A stretch of 64,000 bases of DNA from Copromyces sp. CBS 386.78 (Eukaryota; Ascomycota; Sordariomycetes; Sordariales; Sordariaceae), in NCBI GenBank assembly GCA_030685235.1, contig MU839235.1, positions 34,688-98,687 of the forward strand, in the 5' to 3' direction. The translations under genes were made by a program, and so were the position numbers. Each line of letters starts with the position of its first letter. The stretch's first letter is position 1. Of this stretch, positions 10,671 to 19,882 are shown in pieces. The notes below the pieces were generated by a model. The model was not told the DNA's origin. It saw nothing but the letters and a program-made list of their open reading frames with translations, and did not search any database.

Positions 10671-12140
10671 ATGGATCACGAACACACCTTGGTCAGCACC
10701 AGTGATCTGGGCCATTCCCAGTTCGCTACTTCATGGCCAGCGCAGCCAACCGGTGGCCCGGCTCCCACCCCCGAGCGGCCGCTTTTGGGGCCCGAGCAGA
10801 AACTCATGATGCAGGCTCTGGCCGAATACAAGTCCAACTTTAGCCTTTGCCTCTCCCTCCTCGACTTGCTCGGTATCACCAAGAAGAACACCATAATCAC
10901 CATGGACAGGACGGTCAGATCGTTTGAGCAAGACATCGCATCCGGCAGCAACGAATACGCCATCCTGCTCCACGCCATACCAGCCGGCCTGCGCGACTCG
11001 TTGATCCAAGGTACGCTCGCCTACGACTACGTCAAGGGCAAAGACGTGCACGGCAAGGAACTCGCGGAGCGCGGACGATATGCCGGTGTATACGCGGTCG
11101 GAATTGCGATTGAGGGACGTGGCGGGGCCTTCATCAACATTAAGGAGTGCAGCAAAGTCGCCGATATCCTCCAAAACTACTCGCGAGCATACGAGCTGTT
11201 GGCCACGACCGAGAACGAGAACAGTCCGCTGCCTGCCAATGCCCAGCAGGTCATCGATGACGCTCGCAAACTCGACCAAGCGTGCGGATATACGGAGCCG
11301 GCCACCATACTTCACCTCATGAACGACTTCGGACAAGTCGCCGACAACGCGCACTTGAAAGCGCTAGCCGGCACGTTTCGAAAACGCGGCAGGGCGTTGG
11401 ACAGACTTGGGTGCGACGAAACGACCAACATGCACCAAGGACCGCTGTATGTCGGATGTACCACCACGCCCATGGCCGAACAGCTCGCACAGCTTCATTA
11501 CGACAGCGACATGGCCACCGTCCCGAGTGCCAGCAAGTTCCTCTCCCTGACCCTGGGTGCTCTCCGGTACATCGGCCTCAAGCCCTACACCGTGGAGGTT
11601 CCCATCTTGCCGATTTGGGTCAAGGCACACCTTCCGTTGGGTGAGCGACTGGTGACGGTTCTTGCTAGCTCCTTGATTACCCAGGGAGGGTTTAACGGGG
11701 TCCAAGCCGGCAGCAGGGATGGAACAGGGATGGACTTGCAGCTTTGCGACGAGGCAGGCAGCTACATTGCGGAGAAGACCAAGTACTTTGAGCAGAATCT
11801 CGACCAAACGCTGCTGGACATGGACGACTTTGATCTCGAGACGGAGGGTGTTGAGGATCTTGAGCGCTGCTTCCGCCGCGTTCTCGGCGGCGAGCTGGAC
11901 AAAAGGATCGATGGTACCATGATTGAACTGGATCGCCTTGAGTGTCACGCCAAGCTCTTGCAAGACATGAAAGGGGTCATTCAGAGGAAGGTGCGCATGA
12001 TCAGGGCACGACATGAAGCCGTCGCCACTCAATATGCCTTCAACAACGGGTTCGCGATGCTGTTGCGAAGCATCACAACACGTTTGGGACTCGACGGAGG
12101 TAGCACCCATGCGAGGACAGGAGACTCCCCGCCCGAGTAG
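10671..12140 (+). CDS. orphan 489-residue protein, unknown function
   Basis: A single-exon ORF of 489 residues starting at an ATG in good context (AAAGCCATGG). I do not recognise the family. It is a mixed alpha-helical, soluble-looking protein with no signal peptide or transmembrane segment. Visible features are a Pro-rich N-terminus (about 24-45), a central Gly-rich stretch (AIEGRGGAFINIK) and a C-terminal helical region with many Leu, Asp and Arg (DLERCFRRVLGGELDKR). Codon use is GC-rich at third positions, like the neighbouring genes, which supports it being real. It diverges from the coiled-coil gene and is followed on the same strand, within a few bases of its stop, by a decayed copy of that coiled-coil protein. 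The two gene types may therefore have been duplicated as a unit. Confidence 0.75.
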   Translation: MDHEHTLVSTSDLGHSQFATSWPAQPTGGPAPTPERPLLGPEQKLMMQALAEYKSNFSLCLSLLDLLGITKKNTIITMDRTVRSFEQDIASGSNEYAILLHAIPAGLRDSLIQGTLAYDYVKGKDVHGKELAERGRYAGVYAVGIAIEGRGGAFINIKECSKVADILQNYSRAYELLATTENENSPLPANAQQVIDDARKLDQACGYTEPATILHLMNDFGQVADNAHLKALAGTFRKRGRALDRLGCDETTNMHQGPLYVGCTTTPMAEQLAQLHYDSDMATVPSASKFLSLTLGALRYIGLKPYTVEVPILPIWVKAHLPLGERLVTVLASSLITQGGFNGVQAGSRDGTGMDLQLCDEAGSYIAEKTKYFEQNLDQTLLDMDDFDLETEGVEDLERCFRRVLGGELDKRIDGTMIELDRLECHAKLLQDMKGVIQRKVRMIRARHEAVATQYAFNNGFAMLLRSITTRLGLDGGSTHARTGDSPPE

Positions 12141-12145
12141 TCAGC

Positions 12146-12575
12146 ATCTGTTGAGGGAAGGTGATCTTGAGTCGTACATGGTCGAGCAGCTGAACAATGT
12201 CTCGTTGCAGGTCCAAGCGATTGGAGGATTCGTCGATGGAACTGGTTACTTGAACGACCGTCTGCCTAGAGTCGGCCCAGAACGTCGCCGGACAAACCAA
12301 ATCAACCGTCGAGCAGCGGCTCACAACAGTCATGGGCCAGTTGGATTGGCGTATCGGCGGCATGTGCAAGTGATCCAAGATGTCGTCGAAGGGTTGCGTC
12401 GGAGTGGAATGAGTGGCATTGCTGGGAGGATGTGATGAGTTGGGGACAGGATGCCACTGTTGTTGTTGAAGGAATATGTACCTAAGGTAGTTTGCACCAG
12501 CATCGCACTTGTTTCTATGTCAAAGAGGGATCCGCGGACTTGGTGGTTTTTCGTGGCCCAAACCTGGAGCTTTGA
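12146..12575 (+). pseudogene. decayed, internally deleted copy of the coiled-coil gene
   Basis: Reading the three + frames piecewise recovers the minus-strand coiled-coil protein. LLREGDLESYMVEQLNNVSL matches its LLQEKLSPALEKLDNLSV (residues 229-246). A shifted frame gives ESAQNVAGQTKSTVEQ, against AEAQREVASTTTLTFQQ. Next, QVIQDVVEG matches QTVQDVAEG (about 297-306). The copy then jumps to SEWNEWHCWEDVM, against SEWNQWYCWEDVM (462-474), and ends in VVFRGPNLEL, against LVFRGPNLVL. At least two frameshifts, one in-frame TAA and loss of about 150 residues make it a relic. It begins just after the stop of the 489-residue gene on the same strand, so it is inverted relative to the intact copy. Confidence 0.85.
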
Positions 12576-13600
12576 GCGTACACGGGCACTTCATGAGGCG
12601 GAGATTCTTTGATACTGTACTGCCGTAAATACGATACTGTCCGAATATTACTTACCCAAGCTCTCACTGTGCGGTAATCTTCAACGGCCCACCGCGTGAA
12701 TGACGGGGAGTGGTTGCAGACGGGAATGCGCTGATCTCTAACAGGATTGGCTGCTAAAGGATCCAATCTAGCCGCCGGCCATGGTTGGCCCAGGACTCCC
12801 AAGGTACCCCGTGCTAGCGTTCAACAGGAATGGCGTGGAAACACAGGGCGTCGCACAATCAGCAGGTACCCCGGATTGTGGCACGTACATCCCCGCAGCC
12901 TTGTCCGTTTCTGGAGGAATGTTTCAAGAAAAGCCTCTCCCGCACAACCCTGTCGAACCCTTCTCACACGCGGCAGCCCACTGAAACTGCTTGTAAGCCA
13001 CTGTAATGGGTTAAGACAGCGTAAGATTGAATGAACTGGACGCCAAGTGCACCGGTTGCTTGTCTTCCACTTGTCTTTCTCGGCTTCCCCTTTTCCTCTT
13101 CTTTTTCTTCTCTTTTCGACAAATCGCTTGCTGGTTGTCCCATTCGCAGTGGGATCCCTCCCTTTCTCGCTTCGTTTGAGTTGGCCGCCTGGGTTGCGCG
13201 CATCTTCTTTTCCCTTGCCAACTGTCACTCTCTCAATTGCATTAGTAGCCGCCCATTCCCAGCGCCACCAAGATCGACCTCGTCGTCGCCAATCCTCCAC
13301 GGATACCTACCTACCGACATTCATTCGATACCTTACTCGAAACACCGTCCCTCTCTTTACCAGACCATCGCCAGTATTGCCTGGCCCTACCACCGATCCC
13401 ACCATCACTCGATTCGTTTGCGCAACCGTCAGTTGACCTGACCTTGCTGCCTCCCCAACCACGATACACCATCTCGCGAGCTCGAGATCACCACCGTCCT
13501 TTGACCCATCACGATACACCAGAAATGCAACTCTGAGTCCAATCATTTACACGAACCGATCAACCGAATCAAACCCCACGATACCACGATCCACGATACA
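12576..13600. promoter_or_regulatory. intergenic region upstream of the Crh-type glycosidase
   Basis: About 1 kb. Pyrimidine-rich tracts at 13075-13130 and repeated ACGATACCA-like words close to the ATG look like a promoter and long 5' UTR. The ORFs here are unconvincing. Confidence 0.4.
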
Positions 13601-15520
13601 ATGCTTCTACCACGATACCTCGCCTCAGCCATTGCGCTGCTGGCTTCCTCGGCCCTCGCCCAAGTCACCACCGACTGCCAACCCCTCAACAAGACATGTC
13701 CTCCCGATCCCGCCCTCGGCATGGATGCCTCATGGACCTTCAACTCCACTCCCAAAGCCTGGGCCTGGGAAACCACCGTCGGCACCGTCGATTTCGACAA
13801 CGACAACGGCGCCGCCTTCACCATCAGCAAGCAAGGCGACTCCCCCACCCTGCGTTCCAAGTTCTACTTCTTCTGGGGCCGCACCGAGATCTGGATGAAG
13901 GCTGCCCAAGGGAAAGGCATTGTCAGTTCCGTCATGTTCCTGTCCGATGACCTGGACGAGATCGACTGGGAGTTTGTCGGCGGCGAGGCCACCAGCGTGC
14001 AGACCAACTTTTACGGCAAGGGTGTCATCGAGTCCTCCATTCCCGGAAAGCACGACGTTCCCGGTAACGCCCAGGAAGACTTCCATAACTATACCACCAT
14101 TTGGACCAAGGATTACCTCGACTTTTACATTGACGGCAACAAGGTGCGCACTTTGCTTCCCGCTCAAGCCAACGACACTCAATTCTACCCCCAGACACCC
14201 ATGCGCTTGTCCCTCGGTATTTGGGCTGGCGGCGACCCGAGAATGCCCGACGGTACGAAGGAGTGGGCTGGTGGTGAAACCGATTACAATGCTGGCCCGT
14301 ACACCATGCATGTCAAGTCTGTCCAGGTTACCGACTACAGCGACGGCAAGGAGTATGTCTACGGCGACCGCACCGGCGCTTGGGAGAGCATCAAGATCGT
14401 CGAGGGTAACTCCACCATCAAGGAGATTATCCAAGCCCCGCCCAAGGAGTCGGTGTCAGACAAGTGGAAGGGCATGTCGAGCACAACCAAGACCATCATT
14501 TACGCCTGCTGCGCCGGCGCTGGCGCGCTGCTCGTCATTGCCGCCGTGTTCTTCTGCATCCGTCAGCGCCGACGGGGTGCGCGCCAGGCTGCTCTTGCTG
14601 AAGCCCAGTACGAGCGTGATCGCGTGGAGCTTGACCGGTTGCAGAAGGCTGGTATCGATCCCGATAGTTTTACGGAGCAAGCGGCCGAGTATCATGCTGA
14701 GGATATGAAGAAGGACGGCATGGTTACCACGACAACTTATAGTGTTCCCCCTTCTCCGCCTCTCGGTGGCCCGAACAACAGCAATTCCTCTAATGGTCAG
14801 TTCGACACGATCTCGGCAGTTGGCGCTGGCGCCGCTGCTGGGGCTGCTCTCGGTGCTACCGGTGTCGCCGCCGCCTCCCTTTCTCAATCTCCCCGCGTCG
14901 CCAGTCCTGCTCCCGCTCCCGGTCAGCAACAGCAGCACTTCAACTCTTTCGACAACAACATGAACATGAACCGCGTCGCCTCCCCTGCCCCAAGCATCCC
15001 TTCCTTCGCCGCATCTGCCATGACCCCCACCATTCCCAACGTGACTGGCGGTTACCAGAACCAGTCTCAGAGTCCGTCGTTCCCTCCCAACCGCAGCTTC
15101 ACCTCTCCGGTCCCTGCCTCGCCCAACCCTCAAGGTTCCATGTACGGAGATATGAGCAGAGTAGGCAGCCCCGCTCCTGGCGGCGGACTAGCCCACCCGC
15201 AACCCCAGAGAAGCTTTACGGCCGGTCCTACTGCCCCTGGGTTTTCAAGCCCGCAGTCGGCGAGCTTCGACTTTAATAACCACGGGGGTTACAACAGCCC
15301 GCAGGCTTCCACGTTCGGTGGAGCATACGGTCAGCAACCAGGATCCGGACTTGGGACACAGTCGGGCGGTGCTGGATATGGTCAGGCTGGTGTTGGTCAA
15401 GTACCTGACTTTGGACTGCCGGGTCAAGCCGGGTTTGCGGAGGGGAGGGATAGTTATTGGGGTGATACCCGCGATAACGGGCATAACCAGGGGCATATGA
15501 ACAACGGGGGATACAGGTGA
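13601..15520 (+). CDS. Crh-type GH16 cell-wall transglycosidase with transmembrane anchor
   Basis: An intronless ORF of 639 residues. Residues 1-20 are a signal peptide ending SALA-Q. The secreted part (21-275) is a GH16 Crh/Utr2-type domain. The catalytic motif DEIDWE lies at 119-124, with Glu120 as nucleophile and Glu124 as acid/base in this family. Nearby are WGRTEIWMKAA and the typical GIWAGGDPRMPDGTKEWAGG substrate-cleft segment. Family members join chitin to glucan in the wall. A hydrophobic segment at 298-320 is followed by RQRRR and a tail of about 315 residues rich in Ser, Pro, Gly, Ala and Gln. It therefore looks like a single-pass protein with a cytosolic tail rather than the GPI-anchored form of yeast Crh1/Utr2. 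Several N-x-S/T sites are present. Function is inferred from the family. Confidence 0.92.
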   Translation: MLLPRYLASAIALLASSALAQVTTDCQPLNKTCPPDPALGMDASWTFNSTPKAWAWETTVGTVDFDNDNGAAFTISKQGDSPTLRSKFYFFWGRTEIWMKAAQGKGIVSSVMFLSDDLDEIDWEFVGGEATSVQTNFYGKGVIESSIPGKHDVPGNAQEDFHNYTTIWTKDYLDFYIDGNKVRTLLPAQANDTQFYPQTPMRLSLGIWAGGDPRMPDGTKEWAGGETDYNAGPYTMHVKSVQVTDYSDGKEYVYGDRTGAWESIKIVEGNSTIKEIIQAPPKESVSDKWKGMSSTTKTIIYACCAGAGALLVIAAVFFCIRQRRRGARQAALAEAQYERDRVELDRLQKAGIDPDSFTEQAAEYHAEDMKKDGMVTTTTYSVPPSPPLGGPNNSNSSNGQFDTISAVGAGAAAGAALGATGVAAASLSQSPRVASPAPAPGQQQQHFNSFDNNMNMNRVASPAPSIPSFAASAMTPTIPNVTGGYQNQSQSPSFPPNRSFTSPVPASPNPQGSMYGDMSRVGSPAPGGGLAHPQPQRSFTAGPTAPGFSSPQSASFDFNNHGGYNSPQASTFGGAYGQQPGSGLGTQSGGAGYGQAGVGQVPDFGLPGQAGFAEGRDSYWGDTRDNGHNQGHMNNGGYR

Positions 15521-15915
15521 TGTTGGGAATTTGAAGGGATATAATGGCATTTCCATTGACGGGATGATATGACTGGCTGCCTTTTACGGGTCTGCCTTTA
15601 CTACTTTACGAGACCATTTCTTTGCTTCTCTTCTTCTCGCAAGCTTTGCAAGCGAAGCGATAGGTTTGACTTTTACTGCCTAAGGCTACAACATTTAGCA
15701 TCATACAAGAAAATAGAGGGAGGAAATTTTGGGGAGTTAGATTTTCATCTATTAAATCGCAATGCTAAATCTATTCAGGGTTATGACTGTCTAAGAATTA
15801 CTGTTGGAGTTTTGGGTGCATGTTCCTTACGGGAAACGATAACAGTAATCTGCGGTACATAAGTGCATATCCGGACTCGACTTTTCAACAATTAGGAATG
15901 ATTGATCAGCCGCTT
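15521..15915. other. 3' region before tRNA-Lys
   Basis: About 395 bp of lower-GC sequence between the glycosidase stop and the tRNA. It holds the 3' UTR and probable 5' flank of the tRNA. No gene seen. Confidence 0.35.
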
Positions 15916-16003
15916 GCCCGGCTAGCTCAATCGGTAGAGCGTGAGACTCTTAAGGAGTTCCTCCGTAATCTCAAGGTTGTGGGTTCGACCCCCACGTCGG
16001 GCT
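15916..16003 (+). tRNA. tRNA-Lys(CUU) with a 15-nt intron
   Basis: The 88-nt sequence folds as a cloverleaf. GCCCGGC pairs with GTCGGGC (one G-U), the D arm is GCTC/GAGC, the anticodon stem TGAGA/TCTCA, and the T arm GTGGG-TTCGACC-CCCAC; the discriminator is T. Anticodon CTT is at 15949-15951. Removing 15 nt after position 37 leaves a 73-nt tRNA. The intron contains GGAG...CTCC and could form its own hairpin. A run of T at about 16022-16029 serves as the Pol III terminator. Confidence 0.95.
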
Positions 16004-16904
16004 CAATTCCCGTCGTTCCCTTCTTTTTTTCGAGAGAAATCTTCTTTTTACTCGCGTTTTGTTCTTGCCCAGCTGGCATTTTGTGGAAAGGACTGAGTGT
16101 AATTCTTTTGTTGAATCGTGAGTGCGATCCATAATGTCTTCCAGATGTTTTTGCCCTTTTCACTATTCAGCTTGATTGACGGCAATTTTACATCTTTTGC
16201 CTCGACGGCATTGCTGCCTTCTTCTACTGTCATTGACAAGTAGTCTTCTCACGGCATTTGGTTTCATGTTTGTCGGCACCAGACTAGCATAGTCCAAGTT
16301 TATACGCCTACCTGACCGTGGCCGTTTCCGAGATTACGCCAAGGTACCAATATCCGGCTCGGATTCCCAAGGTGTGCGTTGAGTTGGTTTCTCCCATGTT
16401 GCATTTGTGTTTTTGATGTTCCAACACGAATCGCACCCTTCTATCCACCCAAGCACCCCATCGATATGACCTTGCAGGAGAGATCATGATGCCCTCCACA
16501 ATGCCTCTGCAGAGTGTCGTCCTCGAGCCTTGCAAAGTTACAGGCAACTGCCGATGTCACTGGCCTCCTGCTCTGCCCTCCCCCCTCCGCCTCGCAAACA
16601 CGCTCCACGCTCCCATCATATTAGACTTTACTAGCCCCGGGAGTCAACAGGTCGTGATTCGTTTGTTGTTGTACAGTTGCTTTTCTCTTTCTTCATGTCG
16701 AGCTAGGTATTGTACAGCAGCAACCTCGTTTTGAAAAACCCTAAAGAACAGAACTGAACGCCTGAAAGAGATGCCGGTTGTGGTACATGGTGTGATCGGA
16801 TGTGGTGGTGTCATATGGTTCGGTATGCCATCATTACGGGTGGAGGAACTCCGTCTTGTCTGGTGGTATGGAATCGAAAGATGCGTTCACGCTGGGAATC
16901 TCGC
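16004..16904. other. intergenic region between tRNA-Lys and MRPS16
   Basis: About 0.9 kb with no supported gene. It contains the Pol III terminator of the tRNA at the left and the 3' UTR of the ribosomal-protein gene at the right. Confidence 0.4.
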
Positions 16905-17375
16905 TCAAGCCTTGGTCTTCTTCTCGATCACCGCCTGCGTCTTCTTGTGCTTGGGCCTCAGGATACCGACCTATTTCGTGGGTGGTCGTTAGCGTCAGCA
17001 GAAACGTCCAGAAAATAGAGGCTTTGGAAGGACAAGACGTACATAGGACAATAACCTCCAAACGGTGTCGGTCGGCTGAGCTCCCACACCAATCCAGTAC
17101 TTCGCCCTCGTAATGTCAAGCTTGATGTCCTTGTGCAACTTCCCCGAGGTGTCGTAAGTGTCCTTCTTGGGGATGGGGTCGTATGTGCCGATTACCTCGA
17201 GAGGCTTGCTGTTGCGCGCGGTTCTAAGGAGTGGATGGGTTAGCTGTCTGCCTGTCTGTCTGCCTGGCTGGCTGCTGTCGCAATCGAAAATTCCGTACCT
17301 GGCGTGGGCAATAACAATGTTGTAGAAGGGCGCATTGGTGCGCCCAAACCGGGCGAGTCTGAGCTTGAGGACCAT
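16905..17375 (-). CDS. MRPS16: mitochondrial small-subunit ribosomal protein bS16m
   Basis: Three exons (17299..17375, 17043..17223, 16905..16970) join in phase to 107 residues. The N-terminus MVLKLRLARFGRTNAPFYNI is typical of bS16, followed by IAHARTARNSKPLEVIGTYD, then KLDITRAKYWIGVGAQPTDTV and RLLSYVGILRPKHKK. These cover the whole bS16 family, and the length fits fungal mitochondrial members. Introns have GTACGG and GTACGT donors; the second has a GCTAACG branch point. The protein acts in the mitochondrial ribosome small subunit; like other bS16 proteins it needs no obvious cleaved presequence. It diverges from the NAD(P)HX epimerase gene, another gene often linked to mitochondria, across a 676-bp promoter region. 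Confidence 0.95.
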
Positions 17376-18051
17376 CTTGGATCGCGGGTGGTTGGAGGGA
17401 TCTGGACAGAAAGGCGTGGTGGAGGAGGGATTGTCGCCGACGAGGTTGGAGATCTTGAATCTTTTTGCGAGGACGTCGGCGAGGTCGCGCGTTGATTGCC
17501 GGATCGCTCACTGAAAGATTGTGGAGTGCTGCCGGGCGCCCAGGAGCTGTATCCCGGCAGGCAATTGGCTCCGAGGTACGTACCTTTGCTTCACAAGCCA
17601 CTGAAGTTTCAGTTAAAGCCACATTCAGCCACGCAATTCCATGTGCCGACTTGCCTGCCCCGACAAGACCTTCATTGTGTAGCAGGCACGACCGCACGAG
17701 TGGGATCATGATGCACTGGATCGACGATCATGAATTGAGGAAGCAGCGGGTGATGTCAGTAGCACCTGCCCGGAATAAATGCAAAAAGGGAGCGATTGGG
17801 ATTCAATTTTTCAATTGCACGTTGAACCCCTCGGATTAATTTTCACATTTTCTTGCCCTGTGCATCATCGTCAAGCTTGAAGCTTCAAAGACACCCCCTA
17901 GCATCTACAGACCACTCACTCTCAATACTACCACTTCTTCCCCGCCCATTTCCACCCGTCAGAACTTCCCTTGCCTTCCAACCCTCGTCTTGTTCCGTAT
18001 AAACGCTTGCGTCCAGTCCAGAACCAGTACCACACACAGCCTTCTTCCACC
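17376..18051. promoter_or_regulatory. divergent promoter of MRPS16 and NAD(P)HX epimerase
   Basis: A 676-bp head-to-head interval. It contains pyrimidine-rich tracts ahead of the epimerase ATG. No gene or named motif can be supported. Confidence 0.4.
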
Positions 18052-19601
18052 ATGGCGCTCAAGGTATGTCATGTCGCACCAAAGCCAAGGAGAAGAAGAT
18101 TGATGGAGCCGGAGCTTGTTGATTTTCGGCCGCAGCTCCGACTCCCCGCAGGCCCTTGTGCAACACAACAAGCTCCAGACACGCTGGAACCAGGTATTTC
18201 CCCATCGACGCCCACAGACACTAATCAAATGGCCGCCTCCAGACCCTCTCTGCAAAGGCTGCCGCTGCTCTCGACCGCGAGCTTATGAGCACGGGGGCCT
18301 TTTCCCTCGACCAGCTCATGGAACTCGCAGGCCTCTCGGTCTCTCAAGTTGGTCTGTATCTTTGCATCCCAATCTTCATAACCCAGCGACAACGTTGCTA
18401 ACCATCTTTCTTAAACAGTTGCCAGAGTTCACCCTATCAAGCAGGGCCGCCGAGTGTTGGTTGCTGTTGGCCCTGGAAACAATGGTTAGTCGCTGAATGT
18501 TTGGTTCCTTCAGGGGCTGCGTGGTCCAAGCGCTTACCTGTTCTGTGCCTGTTGTCAGGAGGTGATGGCCTCGTGGCTGCTCGACACCTTTTCCACTACG
18601 GCTATCAACCTGCCATCTACTATCCGAAGCGGCCCAAGAACGATCTCTATCAGGTGAGCGAATCTCTCCTTTTCCCTTCGATCAGGTATATCGGATGCAG
18701 CGTGCATGTCGATACTGCATGTCGGCAAGTGCCCAACGGAATAGGTCTACAAGCAAGGAGAGACAGGACAAGTCGTCCAAGACCACGGGCAGGACATGGG
18801 GTTGCTTGAAGGACAACCGCTATGGAGACGAGAAACAAGATTGGAAAGTGTGTGTATTGGGCTCGGATTCAGAGTTTTCTGTCTTGTATGGGAGCCGTGC
18901 TTGTTGTCGATACGATGTCCCTCCCCGAATCCGACTCCCACAGGCCCTTTCCTACACGCAGTCTCCGTGCATAAACATATTGAGAGCCTCAACCACCGTA
19001 TCGTGTATCTGATGTATTGGGCCTCATGCTAACCCGTCTCCGTCCCCGCAGCGCCTGGTCAAACAATGTGAAGACCTAGAGATACCCTTTGTCGACGACT
19101 TTCCCGCTGCTCTGGAGTCTACTGACCACGTCGTCGATGCCATCTTTGGTATGTTCCCGAGGCCATGGTTTGCTCTGGACCTTGACTGACGCCCGCGTGT
19201 AGGTTTCAGTTTCTCCGGCGAGGTTCGAGAGCCGTTCCCTGCCGTCATCAACGCCATGGCCGAGACAAAGATTCCGGTGACCTCGGTCGATGCTCCATCG
19301 TCGTGGGACATTCATGAAGGACCGCCCAAGTCCGGGGTGGGCAGCAACTTTCACCCTAACGTCTTGGTTAGCTTGACGGCTCCGAAACCTCTGGTCCAGC
19401 ACTTCAAGGGTCGCCATTTTGTGGGTGGACGGTACGTACCATGTTCCTTTTCTTTCCTCGTTCCGTCGTCCTGGTGGTGTGGCTGATGCTGGTGGCAGGT
19501 TCGTCGCTCCGTCGATTGCGAAAAAGTACGACTTTGACGTTCCCAAGTATGAGGGTATCGACCAGATCGTCGAGATCAGCGACAACCAAGTCAAGATCTA
19601 A
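18052..19601 (+). CDS. NNR1: NAD(P)H-hydrate epimerase (YjeF_N / AIBP family)
   Basis: Seven exons (18052..18063, 18243..18351, 18419..18484, 18559..18653, 19052..19148, 19203..19431, 19499..19601) join in phase to 236 residues. The enzyme interconverts R and S epimers of damaged NAD(P)HX so that the dehydratase can repair it. Diagnostic parts are [16 protein letters not shown], the nucleotide loop [30 protein letters not shown], and [11 protein letters not shown] followed by LVSLTAPKP. Length and coverage match a complete stand-alone N domain without the kinase domain. Most splice sites are consensus. The exon-2 donor (GTCTGT) is weak but is the only one that keeps frame; intron 4 is unusually long (398 nt) and the first exon has only four codons. 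Likely mitochondrial or cytosolic. Confidence 0.93.
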
Positions 19602-19681
19602 AGGCTCTTTGCCTCCTCCTTGTCAACGTGGTCGCTGGTGGTGGTGGTGGTGCTGCTGCTGTCTCCCCGGACCAACCCAGG

Positions 19682-19882
19682 CTACATGAGACTGCAGCCT
19701 CCGTGTCGACTATTGGGACAAGTAGGGCTCGGACAGCCTCCGTCGTTCATCTTCAGGCGCTTTCGAAAGGTCCCGTTTGGACAACGGATCAGGGGTGGAT
19801 GAAAGTCCTTGCAAAACTCGACGTAGACTAAGTAGTCTTTCCCGCAGGCTGGGCAGTCATGGGTAACGTGCTCGATGCACAT
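19682..19882 (-). CDS. small Cys-rich, possibly zinc-binding peptide
   Basis: A 66-residue ORF from ATG 19882. It has three Cys clusters: MCIEHVTHDCPACGKDY, then EFCKDF and IRCPNGT, then GGCPSPTCPNSRHGGC. The paired CxxC and C/H spacing suggests a zinc-ribbon-like fold. Codons are unbiased by repeats and the ORF is compact, ending 80 bp from the convergent epimerase stop. I do not recognise a named family, but the pattern resembles small conserved fungal Cys-rich proteins rather than chance. No signal peptide is evident. An upstream exon cannot be excluded. Moderate confidence that it is a real gene. Confidence 0.45.
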   Translation of the reverse strand: MCIEHVTHDCPACGKDYLVYVEFCKDFHPPLIRCPNGTFRKRLKMNDGGCPSPTCPNSRHGGCSLM

